DNA of 20,318 bases from IMG/VR virus record IMGVR_UViG_3300040801_000403, positions 1 to 20,318 of that record; one strand, 5' to 3'. Origin of the DNA: a virus. Below the pieces are notes generated by a model. The model made no database searches and was not told the origin of the DNA. It worked only from the letters and a program-made list of their open reading frames with translations. Below, in pieces: positions 1 to 6,096 of the stretch (within the stretch, counting starts at the first letter, position 1; each line of letters begins with the position of its first letter). A program made the position numbers and the translations under genes.

Positions 1-59
1 ACCTGGAACGGCTGCGCAAGCGCGAAGGCAGCAAGGCATCTGCGGATGCGGGCCAATGA
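1..59 (+). CDS. 3' end of an unidentified phage gene (partial)
   Basis: Only the last 18 codons are in the window, read from position 3 to a TGA at 57-59. The tail is basic and polar (LERLRKREGSKASADAGQ), too short to assign a family. The reason to accept it as coding is the ATGA joint: the ATG at 56 of the next frame overlaps this stop by the pattern used at many joints in this window. The upstream start and product are outside the window. Confidence 0.5.
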   Translation, partial: LERLRKREGSKASADAGQ

Positions 60-259
60 CCGAGCGCAACGAGACTTGCGCCAGTCACGGCGCGATCACG
101 ATCACTGCACGCGGCGGACCCTCCTCCGCTTGGACCCTCATGCCGGGGGAGGCGCGTGTCAGTGCCCCGGCAACCTCCCTGTTGGACTGCCTGTCCAGCG
201 CAACTCCCGCCGGCGGTCCTCCGGGGCAGTCGGCGGGCCTTTCGGGGGCGGTGGCGTGA
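56..259 (+). CDS. Small hypothetical protein (67 aa)
   Basis: A 67-residue ORF that starts with ATG at 56 in an ATGA overlap with the preceding stop and ends with TGA at 257-259, which overlaps the GTG start of the next gene (GTGA at 256-259). This double coupling is the main evidence, because no convincing Shine-Dalgarno site or known domain is seen. The protein is rich in Ser, Ala, Gly and Pro, has three Cys, and shows no transmembrane segment or clear motif. I do not recognise it. The alternative reading, a long 5' extension of the following methyltransferase frame from 46, gives an Arg-rich low-complexity peptide typical of an out-of-frame shadow, so this separate small gene is preferred. 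Confidence 0.5.
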   Translation: MTERNETCASHGAITITARGGPSSAWTLMPGEARVSAPATSLLDCLSSATPAGGPPGQSAGLSGAVA

Positions 260-831
260 AGGCCCTCGTCGCCTGCGAATACAGCGGGCGCGTCCGCGAC
301 GCGCTGATCGCTGTCGGCGTTGACGCCATCTCGTGCGACCTGCGTGAGACGGAACAGCCCGGCCCTCACATCGTCGGCGACGTGCGCCCGCTCCTGCGCA
401 AGCGGTGGGACCTCGTGATTGCGCACCCGCCCTGCACCTATCTCGCAAACAGCGGCGTCCGCTGGCGCGTCGAGCGCATGGAGTGGGCCGAGGTCAGCGA
501 CGCGGCGCGGTTCTTTCTCGGTTGCCTCAACGCAAACGCACCGCGCGTCGCGGTCGAAAACCCGGTGATGCACTCATACGGGCGCGACGCCATCGGCGGA
601 ATGCGTCCGGCCTTCACGGTCCAGCCGTGGCAGTTCGGCGACCCCGAGAGGAAGCGGACGTGCTTCTGGACGCGCGGACTGCCGCCGCTCGTGCCCGAGA
701 TCACGACACCACCTGCAAACCTGGGCGCGTCCTGTCACCGCGAGCCGCCCGGCCCGGATCGTGAGCGCAATCGGTCCCGAACCTTTCCCGGCATCGCACG
801 CGCGATCGCACAGCAGTGGGGGCGGGCATGA
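256..831 (+). CDS. C5-type DNA methyltransferase-like protein (compact)
   Basis: A 191-residue protein with the layout of a Rossmann-fold cytosine-C5 methyltransferase. An N-terminal SAM-site-like strand/loop ALVACEYSGRVRDAL lies at residues 3-17. An acidic residue follows the second strand (CDL, 27-29). The Pro-Pro-Cys motif (HPPCTYLANSG) is at about 57-67, with Cys60 as candidate nucleophile, and a motif-VI-like VENP is at 100-103. A late PGIARAIAQQW helix resembles motif X. No large target-recognition domain is present, and the protein is about half the length of typical cytosine-C5 methyltransferases. The family is common in phages, where it may protect or modify DNA; activity here is inferred. 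The GTG at 256 is chosen because it overlaps the preceding stop (GTGA) and starts just before the first core strand. The stop overlaps the RuvC-like gene (ATGA at 828). Confidence 0.72.
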   Translation: MKALVACEYSGRVRDALIAVGVDAISCDLRETEQPGPHIVGDVRPLLRKRWDLVIAHPPCTYLANSGVRWRVERMEWAEVSDAARFFLGCLNANAPRVAVENPVMHSYGRDAIGGMRPAFTVQPWQFGDPERKRTCFWTRGLPPLVPEITTPPANLGASCHREPPGPDRERNRSRTFPGIARAIAQQWGRA

Positions 832-1274
832 CCATCCTCGCCCTCGACCTCGGCACCCGCACCGGCTGGGCCACGCTGCACGATGGCATCGTGACAAGCG
901 GCACGGTCGACCTGCGCCCGCGACGCTTCGACGGCGGCGGAATGAGGTATCTCCGCTTCACGCGGTGGCTGGACGAGATCCACGCCGCGCCCATCGCCGC
1001 GATCTATTTCGAGGAAGTCCGCCGGCACGCCGGCACGGACGCAGCTCATGTCTACGGCGGGTTCATGGCCACGCTCACGGCATGGGCCGAGCTTCGGGGC
1101 ATCCCCTACGAGGGCGTTCCGGTCGGCACGATCAAGAAGCACGCCACCGGCAAGGGTAACGCGAACAAGGACGCCATGATCGCGGCAATGCGCGCGGCCG
1201 GCTTCAATCCGCAGGACGACAACGAGGCCGACGCGCTGGCGATCCTGCAATGGGCTCGGGAGGCGGCGCAGTGA
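828..1274 (+). CDS. RuvC-like Holliday junction resolvase
   Basis: 148 residues with the RNase H-like fold pattern of phage RuvC-type resolvases. Asp7 lies in the first strand (ILALDLGTRTGWA). An acidic pair Glu62-Glu63 is in YFEEV. A basic VGTIKKHATGKGNANKD segment precedes the C-terminal acidic cluster, residues 130-135 (DDNEADA), which supplies the last metal ligands. The length is slightly below bacterial RuvC (about 170 residues). The expected role is cutting four-way or branched DNA during recombination, replication or before packaging. The ATG at 828 overlaps the methyltransferase stop; an upstream in-frame ATG at 816 adds only MGAG and lies inside that gene. The next gene starts at GTG 1271, overlapping this stop. 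Confidence 0.85.
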   Translation: MTILALDLGTRTGWATLHDGIVTSGTVDLRPRRFDGGGMRYLRFTRWLDEIHAAPIAAIYFEEVRRHAGTDAAHVYGGFMATLTAWAELRGIPYEGVPVGTIKKHATGKGNANKDAMIAAMRAAGFNPQDDNEADALAILQWAREAAQ

Positions 1275-2275
1275 AGCGGCTTACCCTCGATACGTTTGAC
1301 GTGCCTTTCGCAAAGAGCGCGGCCGTGGACGAGACGCAGGGCATAGCGTTTCGCGACTTCACGCGCGCGGACAGGACACGCCGGCAGATCATCGAAGCGA
1401 TCCAGTCCATCGAGGCGCTGCACGACCTCGAGACATACATGGAGGCCGAGGCGCCCGTCATCGACGCCCTCGGCGCATTCTCTCCCGAAATGCAGGCCAG
1501 CATCGCGCAGGCCGCACAAGATCAGGCGGCGTTCATCAATCCCGACCGCCTGAAACCGCGCGCGGCGGACCCCGCGCAAGTCAAACATGGAAAAACGACC
1601 ATGAACGCGAAGAAGTTCTCCCCGTTCCACAAGCTGATGTTCAACGACGTCACGCTGCTCTATCCGCGGCTGGATCAGACCTACCGCTTCAACAACGCGC
1701 AGAAGAAGAGCGAGGCGTGCGATCCGAAGGTCCAGGGCGCGCAATGGACCTGCACGATGGAGGTGACGAAAGCCGTCGCCGCCGAGATCAAGCGGCAGTG
1801 CTTCGACCACTACAACGAGTGCCGCAAGCACGACAACAAGCTGGCCGAGGTCGACTTCGCCGACTTCCGCGTCTTCGGCTCCAAGGTGAAGACCGGAGAA
1901 GACGGCAAGCCCGTCAAGAACGACGCCGGCGACGTGCTCGTCCACTTCCGCGCGAAGAAGAACGGCACCAACGGCAAGGGCGAGATGAACAAGGCGCCGC
2001 TCGTGTTCGACGCCGACATGACGCCGCTCGACAATCTCGGGATCTGGTCCGGATCGGTCGGCAACGTCCGCGTGCTCGCCTACCCGGTGATCGACCCGGA
2101 CGGCGTCTGCGGCATTTCCCTCCTGCTCGACGTGATCCAAGTCACCGAAGCCGTCTACGGCGGCGACGGCATCGAGGACGATTTTGCGCCAGTCAACAAG
2201 CCCACCCTCGCCGACTACGAGACCGAGACGCCCGCCGAACGGCCGGCCGACGTCGACGACGAATTGGCGTTCTGA
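1271..2275 (+). CDS. ssDNA-binding protein (DUF2815/gp2.5-like) with N-terminal extension
   Basis: 334 residues in two parts. Residues 1-110 are a mainly helical-looking, charged extension of unknown role. From about residue 111 (MNAKKFSPF) the protein matches the pattern of phage OB-fold ssDNA-binding proteins: a LLYPRLD strand, KAPLVFDADMTPLD, a glycine-rich IWSGSVGNVRV strand and GISLLLDVIQVTEAVYGG, followed by an acidic linker. The last residues DVDDELAF form an acidic tail ending in Phe, the classical SSB/gp2.5 partner-binding tail. It should coat ssDNA and contact replication and recombination partners; the neighbouring resolvase and primase-helicase agree. GTG 1271 is preferred for its GTGA overlap and GGGAGG 7 nt upstream; ATG 1250 adds seven residues. 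An in-frame ATG at 1601 lies at the SSB domain boundary and could give a 224-residue short form. Confidence 0.72.
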   Translation: MKRLTLDTFDVPFAKSAAVDETQGIAFRDFTRADRTRRQIIEAIQSIEALHDLETYMEAEAPVIDALGAFSPEMQASIAQAAQDQAAFINPDRLKPRAADPAQVKHGKTTMNAKKFSPFHKLMFNDVTLLYPRLDQTYRFNNAQKKSEACDPKVQGAQWTCTMEVTKAVAAEIKRQCFDHYNECRKHDNKLAEVDFADFRVFGSKVKTGEDGKPVKNDAGDVLVHFRAKKNGTNGKGEMNKAPLVFDADMTPLDNLGIWSGSVGNVRVLAYPVIDPDGVCGISLLLDVIQVTEAVYGGDGIEDDFAPVNKPTLADYETETPAERPADVDDELAF

Positions 2276-2571
2276 TGGTTCGGGAACTTCATGACCTTTG
2301 GTCCAACCCTCAACACGGCGACGAGGGTTGGGCCAACGTGGAAGAGTTTTGCGCAATCATGGAAATGTTCCCTGCCGTGGAATTCTTCCACCCAAACTAC
2401 GACGAAGCGCCGTGGCATGTGCAGGCCGAAATTGACGGCGTGATCTACAACTTCTGGCCGCACGTGATGAAGGCGCAGCAGGAGTATTGCAAGAGCGTCC
2501 AGGGGTCGAGAAAAATCACGGCTCTGCTTCGCGACGCGACCGCAACAGAAATCCCGCTCTTCGAAGACTGA
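2275..2571 (+). CDS. Hypothetical small acidic protein (98 aa)
   Basis: 98 residues, starting at an ATG that shares its A with the preceding TGA (TGATG), so translation is probably coupled to the SSB gene. It is rich in acidic and aromatic residues, with the stretch IDGVIYNFWPHVMKAQ near residues 54-69 and the C-terminus IPLFED. I see no catalytic motif, membrane segment or signal peptide. Its base composition looks less GC-rich than its neighbours, with more A/T third positions (for example gtt, ctt, cat and ttt codons), which may mark a recently acquired gene. Product unknown. A small acidic early phage protein could be an inhibitor or DNA mimic, but nothing in the sequence proves this. Confidence 0.7.
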   Translation: MVRELHDLWSNPQHGDEGWANVEEFCAIMEMFPAVEFFHPNYDEAPWHVQAEIDGVIYNFWPHVMKAQQEYCKSVQGSRKITALLRDATATEIPLFED

Positions 2572-2576
2572 CAACT

Positions 2577-2600
2577 CCCCGTCCGGCACGCCGGGCGGGG
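2577..2600 (+). other. Strong 10-bp hairpin after the small acidic gene
   Basis: CCCCGTCCGG at 2577-2586 pairs with CCGGGCGGGG at 2591-2600 around the tetraloop CACG; one pair is a G-U wobble. It starts six bases after the preceding stop and lies in the only gap between the SSB operon and the primase-helicase. No T-run follows, so it is not a standard intrinsic terminator. It could be an attenuator, an RNA-stability element or a processing site limiting read-through into the primase gene. Confidence 0.6.
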
Positions 2601-2632
2601 CAACCAGAAGACACGGACAAGGGACGGGCGCA

Positions 2633-4747
2633 GTGTCAGCAAAGCCGAAATATGAAAAGCCCGGAAGCATTGTCGAGCTGGCAACAAGGCTGTCGGATCT
2701 AGGCTACTGGCCCGTTCCCATCCCGGCCGGCCACAAGGGGCCGACAATCGAGGGATGGCAGAACCTGCGCCTCGCCTTCGACACGATCCCCGACTATTTT
2801 ACCGCGCCGCAGATGCTCGTCGGCGTCCTGCACGTCAACCTGCTCGCGCTCGACGTCGACGTCTACGATGCCGACCTGTCGCGCGAGATCGCGGCCGAGG
2901 CATTCCGGCGATGGCCGACCGCGCTGGAGCGGATCGGTCAAGAGCCGAAGACCGCCATCATCCTGCGCATGGACGAACCCGGCTTCAAGGTGCGCAACAC
3001 CCTCAAGGCCGAACGCATCACGGACGACGGCGAGGTCATCGAGGCCCAGGTCGAAGTGCGCTCCGTCACCCGCCAAATGGTCGCCTATGGTCGCCACCCC
3101 GACACCGGCAACGTCTACCGCTGGACCCGCGGCGAGCTTTGGGAAACCCCAAGAGGTGATCTCCCGGAGGCAACGCAGGCCGACGTGCAATCGTTCCGCG
3201 ACTGGTGCGACGATCGCATCCGCGAATGGGCCGGCATCCCGAAAGACAACGTGGTCCACATGGCCGACCACACGCGCAGGGAGGACGCGCCGCCAAGCGA
3301 AGCCGCGTTCATGGAGGCGCTCAGCTACCTCCCCGCGTCCTGCCCCTACGACGACTGGCTGCGCGGCCTCATGGGCATTCACGAATTCTTCGGCGGCTCG
3401 GCGCACGGCCTCAACGTCGCGCACCAGTGGTCCAGCCCGTATCCGCATTACAGCCGCGCCGAGGTCGACGCCAAGTGGCGCAGCTTCGAGGTCGGCAAGG
3501 GCGTCTCGCATCGCTCCATCTTCCACATGGCCCGCACGCATGGCGCGGACCTGTCAGCCATCGCGCGCAAGCACGCCGAGCCGCAGCGCAAGCACGCCGC
3601 ACCGGACCTGTCCGACTTCGCGCCAGTCGCCGCGTCAGCACCAGTGCGCGGCGCTATTATCATCCCCGGAGCGGCCGAGGAACGGGCCGCCGCGCGGCTG
3701 GAATGGTTCGAGGACATCGAGCCAGCGCTTACCGACACATACCTCGTCAAGAACCTGATCGGCGCCGGAACGCTGTCGGCCGTCTACGGGCCGTCGAACA
3801 GCGGCAAGACGTTCTTCGTCATGGACCTGCTGTTCCACATCGCAGCGGGCATCCCGTGGCGCGGCAGGCGCGTCAACAGGGCCGCAGTGCTCTATCTCGC
3901 GGCCGAGGGCGGGCAGGGCATCAAGAACCGCGTCGCCGCCCTGAAACGGCATACAGGCGTCACGACGCTGCCCTTCGCCATCCGCCGCGCCGGCCTTGAC
4001 CTGTTGCAGGACGAAGCCGACATCCGCGCCGTTTGCGAGCTGGCGCAGGAAGTCCGGGAGCGCAGCGGAGAAGAACGGCTCGTGATCGCCGTCGACACGC
4101 TGTCCCGCGCCATGGCCGGCGGCGACGAGAACGCCGCGCAGGACATGACCGCGCTCATTCGCAACATCGACGCGATCCGCGAAGCGACCGGGGCACACAT
4201 CGTGCTCGTCCACCACACGGGCAAGGACGCAGCGCGCGGCGCCCGCGGTCACTCGTCCCTTCGTGCCGCTCTGGACACGGAAATCGAATTGCAGGCCGAG
4301 GGGGATTGGCGCTGCGCTTTCGTTTCCAAGCAGCGCGATTACCAAGGCGGCGAGGAATTCCCGTTCTCCCTGAAAAGCATTCCTCTCGGCATGGACCAGG
4401 ACGGCGACGAGGTGACCTCCTGCGTCGTCACCGAGGCGGAGGAAGATGCGAGCAGAAAAGCCAGAAAAGGGCTCGGCGGAAATCAGAAGATAATCTTCGA
4501 GACGTTTTGCCAGATGCTCGGAGAGGGCCTTGGAAAGCCCAACCCGGCCGGTGTCGGACTGCCCGACCAGGGCACTTTCTGGACAGTCCCGATGGACGAT
4601 CTGCGGCACCATTCGACCGGCAAATTCAGCGGCTCCAACCCGCGCGAAGCGTGGAGAACGGCTTGGAAGGGACTGACCGAGGACCGGGGCCTGTTTTTTG
4701 CGGCGTCAGGTTTGGTGTGGTGCTCTGACAAGAAGGTAAAACAATGA
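2633..4747 (+). CDS. Prim-Pol (AEP) primase fused to RecA-like helicase
   Basis: 704 residues, a one-polypeptide replication engine. Residues about 10-200 match the bifunctional primase/polymerase (AEP) domain: LALDVDVYD with Asp74/Asp76 as the metal-binding DxD, then QVEVRS (140-144) and a later His in AYGRHPDTGN (about 151-160). Residues about 228-310 resemble a primase C-terminal linker domain (YDDWLRGLMGIHEFFGG, then KWRSFEVGKGVSHRSIFHMA). Residues about 375-600 are a RecA/RepA-type ATPase: Walker A GPSNSGKT (386-393), Walker B LVIAVD (483-488) and sensor-like HIVLVHHTGKD (522-532). The C-terminal about 100 residues may be a DNA-binding module. It would make primers and unwind the fork. 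GTG 2633 has AAGGGA 8 nt upstream. The gene ends immediately before the CCTGAC repeat cluster, the likely origin; one repeat copy lies within its 3' end. Confidence 0.88.
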   Translation: MSAKPKYEKPGSIVELATRLSDLGYWPVPIPAGHKGPTIEGWQNLRLAFDTIPDYFTAPQMLVGVLHVNLLALDVDVYDADLSREIAAEAFRRWPTALERIGQEPKTAIILRMDEPGFKVRNTLKAERITDDGEVIEAQVEVRSVTRQMVAYGRHPDTGNVYRWTRGELWETPRGDLPEATQADVQSFRDWCDDRIREWAGIPKDNVVHMADHTRREDAPPSEAAFMEALSYLPASCPYDDWLRGLMGIHEFFGGSAHGLNVAHQWSSPYPHYSRAEVDAKWRSFEVGKGVSHRSIFHMARTHGADLSAIARKHAEPQRKHAAPDLSDFAPVAASAPVRGAIIIPGAAEERAAARLEWFEDIEPALTDTYLVKNLIGAGTLSAVYGPSNSGKTFFVMDLLFHIAAGIPWRGRRVNRAAVLYLAAEGGQGIKNRVAALKRHTGVTTLPFAIRRAGLDLLQDEADIRAVCELAQEVRERSGEERLVIAVDTLSRAMAGGDENAAQDMTALIRNIDAIREATGAHIVLVHHTGKDAARGARGHSSLRAALDTEIELQAEGDWRCAFVSKQRDYQGGEEFPFSLKSIPLGMDQDGDEVTSCVVTEAEEDASRKARKGLGGNQKIIFETFCQMLGEGLGKPNPAGVGLPDQGTFWTVPMDDLRHHSTGKFSGSNPREAWRTAWKGLTEDRGLFFAASGLVWCSDKKVKQ

Positions 4748-4857
4748 CTTACGCACCCATAAACCTGACAAACCTGACGGAACCTGACGGCAAACCTGAC
4801 AGCGCACCCCAAGCGTCAGGTTTGTCAGGTTTCCCTTTAGGGGAACCTGACACCTGA
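4744..4857 (+). CDS. Possible 37-codon ORF over the iteron cluster (doubtful)
   Basis: An ATG at 4744 forms an ATGA overlap with the primase-helicase stop, and the frame stays open to TGA 4855-4857. The 37-residue product (MTYAPINLTNLTEPDGKPDS and onward) is repetitive because it reads across the CCTGAC repeats. The coupling geometry is like that of real joints nearby, so translation is possible, but the repeats and lack of any domain make a DNA-site function the simpler explanation. Confidence 0.25.
   Translation: MTYAPINLTNLTEPDGKPDSAPQASGLSGFPLGEPDT
4824..4851 (+). other. 12-bp hairpin within the iteron cluster
   Basis: GTCAGGTTTCCC (4824-4835) pairs with GGGGAACCTGAC (4840-4851) around the loop TTTA, with one G-T wobble. 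Its arms contain an inverted and a direct copy of the iteron core. No T-run follows. As DNA it could extrude a cruciform or serve as a priming/initiator site; as RNA it could be a terminator-like or attenuating stem after the primase gene. Confidence 0.6.
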
Positions 4858-4893
4858 CGGTGCGACCTGACGCCCTTCGATGGAGAGATCGAG

Positions 4894-5463
4894 ATGACCC
4901 GACCGAGACGCCAGAAGAAGCCCGACCGCCTCCTGCACCCCGACGCCGTGGAGGTCGACATCCGCGTCGACATGGCGGTCGGCTGCTTCGACGAGGTGGC
5001 CCGCGAGATGGACCGCAAGTGGGGAATAGACCGGCTGCAACAGGTCGTGCCCGTGGAGGTGGCCGACAAATACGGCCGCGCGCTGGCCGCCCTCAATGAA
5101 GCAATCCGCGAACGCGATCCGGAAAAAACGAAATGGAATGCGGAAAACTGCGTAAAGGGAATGCGCAAGATGGACGAGATTGCGGAGGCCGCCGGCAGGT
5201 CGAAAGCGGAGCCGCGATCCTTCGAATACGATTTTGACGGGCTGCACTTCATCGTCGTGGACGACGAAAGGCTTTGGCCGGCATTGCGCGAACAGCGCGG
5301 CGATAAGGTGCTGATCGTCACCCTTCGCGAGGTGGGCGTCGCGCTCAAGGCGCTGCGCGACCCGGCAGTCGCCGCGGTCAAGCACGAGTTCGACCGATCC
5401 GAGATCGTGGCGATCCGACCGCCCGTGACGGGGCCGGACCCCGAAGATGAGATCCCCTGGTGA
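4894..5463 (+). CDS. Hypothetical early protein with acidic DEIPW C-terminus (189 aa)
   Basis: 189 residues starting at ATG 4894 with GGAGAG six bases upstream. The N-terminus is basic (TRPRRQKKPDR). The middle is charged and helical-looking, with EVADKYGRALAALNEAIRER near residues 55-74. A KVLIVTLREVGVALKALRD segment near 138-156 is compact, alpha/beta-like. No family is recognised. The last residues PDPEDEIPW resemble an SSB acidic tail (DDDIPF type) with Trp in place of Phe. Its position immediately after the candidate origin suggests a replication or recombination role, but that is inference. The next gene starts 13 bases after the stop with its own GGAG site. Confidence 0.75.
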   Translation: MTRPRRQKKPDRLLHPDAVEVDIRVDMAVGCFDEVAREMDRKWGIDRLQQVVPVEVADKYGRALAALNEAIRERDPEKTKWNAENCVKGMRKMDEIAEAAGRSKAEPRSFEYDFDGLHFIVVDDERLWPALREQRGDKVLIVTLREVGVALKALRDPAVAAVKHEFDRSEIVAIRPPVTGPDPEDEIPW

Positions 5464-5476
5464 CGGAGCACGACCA

Positions 5477-5860
5477 ATGAGACCCATCCCGATCTATCAG
5501 ATGATGGACAGCGCGACGCCGGAATTGCAGGCGGCAGTCGGCGCCGTCATGCGCAAGATGGCCCAGGCCGAGGGCCAGCGCCCGCGACTGCCGGTGAGCG
5601 CCGACGAGAACCAGCGCGCCATTGCCGGCCGGGCGGCAGCCGAAGCGCGCGCCGCCCTGCGGGGCCTGCCGTCCGTCCGCGCGTCGATAGAGGCGGCAAT
5701 CTCCGACGAGTGGCAGACCGCGCGCGAGATCGCGGCAGGGTCGGGGCGCCGCATCGAGAGCATTCAGCGCGAACTCAATCGGCAGGCCAGCGACGGCCTG
5801 ATCGAGATGCGCGCGCATCGCCGCGGCACGGCAAGCGAATACCGGAGGGCAAGGCGATGA
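5477..5860 (+). CDS. Small winged-helix-like protein (127 aa)
   Basis: 127 residues from ATG 5477, with GGAG at 5465-5468 giving eight-base spacing; an earlier in-frame ATG at 5447 would run inside the previous gene. Residues 1-66 are Ala/Arg-rich and probably helical. Residues about 68-123 have winged-helix spacing: DEWQTAREIAAGSGRRIESI, then RELNRQASDGLIEMR as recognition helix and turn, and RRGTASEYRRA as a candidate wing. This suggests a DNA-binding accessory or regulator protein. No specific family is assigned. Its stop overlaps the next start (ATGA at 5857). Confidence 0.72.
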   Translation: MRPIPIYQMMDSATPELQAAVGAVMRKMAQAEGQRPRLPVSADENQRAIAGRAAAEARAALRGLPSVRASIEAAISDEWQTAREIAAGSGRRIESIQRELNRQASDGLIEMRAHRRGTASEYRRARR

Positions 5861-6096
5861 TCTGTCCGACATGCTACGGCGTCGGCGCCGTGCCAGATCC
5901 TGACGGCGGCTGGCGTCCCTGCCCCGCAGACGGGTGCCACGCAGGACACGCCCACTGCTGCGACGGAGACACGATGCCGGAGCCGACGACATGGGAGCGG
6001 GTCGAGATCATGCGCCATCGGGCGCGGGAGCAATACGAGCACGGGCTTGCAGTGGCCCGCCGCAAGGCACGGGAGGCCGACAATGGGCAAGGGTGA
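5857..6096 (+). CDS. Cysteine-rich mini-protein, likely zinc-binding (79 aa)
   Basis: 79 residues beginning MICPTCYGVGAV at ATG 5857 in an ATGA overlap with the previous stop. Cys3 and Cys6 form a CPTCYG knuckle like DnaJ-type zinc fingers; Cys22, Cys27, Cys34, Cys35 and His28, His31 and His33 supply further ligands in residues 22-35. The C-terminal half is a charged helix (WERVEIMRHRAREQYEHG). A zinc-ribbon-like fold followed by a helix is the simplest reading. The target could be nucleic acid or protein, but none is known. The gene overlaps the next start by 14 bases. Confidence 0.7.
   Translation: MICPTCYGVGAVPDPDGGWRPCPADGCHAGHAHCCDGDTMPEPTTWERVEIMRHRAREQYEHGLAVARRKAREADNGQG

Larger units (their letters stand above)
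4705..4871 (+). repeat. CCTGAC iteron-like cluster, candidate replication origin
   Basis: About ten copies of a CCTGAC core are packed into 167 bases. Forward AACCTGAC occurs at 4762, 4771, 4781, 4793 and 4844; forward (A/C)ACCTGAC-like copies at 4851 and 4864. Inverted GTCAGGTT occurs at 4705 (inside the primase gene 3' end), 4815 and 4824. Forward copies are spaced about 9-12 bases, close to one helical turn. CAAACCTGAC (4791-4800) and GTCAGGTTTG (4815-4824) form a 10-bp perfect inverted repeat. Such iterons next to a primase-helicase gene are typical of phage and plasmid origins bound by an initiator. A regulator-binding array is the alternative. The cluster overlaps a 37-codon ORF whose reading looks repeat-driven. 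Confidence 0.72.

Noticed and set aside
46-255. 5' extension of the methyltransferase-like gene to ATG 46
   Set aside because: The added 70 residues are Arg-rich low complexity, whereas GTG 256 overlaps the preceding stop and begins right before the first core strand.
1106-2356. 416-codon open frame on the minus strand
   Set aside because: It runs opposite the RuvC-like and SSB genes, mirrors their codons, and reads Val/Asp/Arg/Leu-rich low-complexity protein typical of antisense frames in GC-rich DNA.
2577-2600. Intrinsic terminator after the 98-residue gene
   Set aside because: The stem is strong but is followed by CAACC, not a T-run, so it is listed only as a hairpin.
3635-4612. 325-codon minus-strand frame across the helicase domain
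   Set aside because: The + strand carries intact Walker motifs over the same bases, so the antisense frame is fortuitous.
4705-4871. CRISPR array at the CCTGAC cluster
   Set aside because: Repeats are only 6-8 bases, mixed orientation, with no 30-base spacers.
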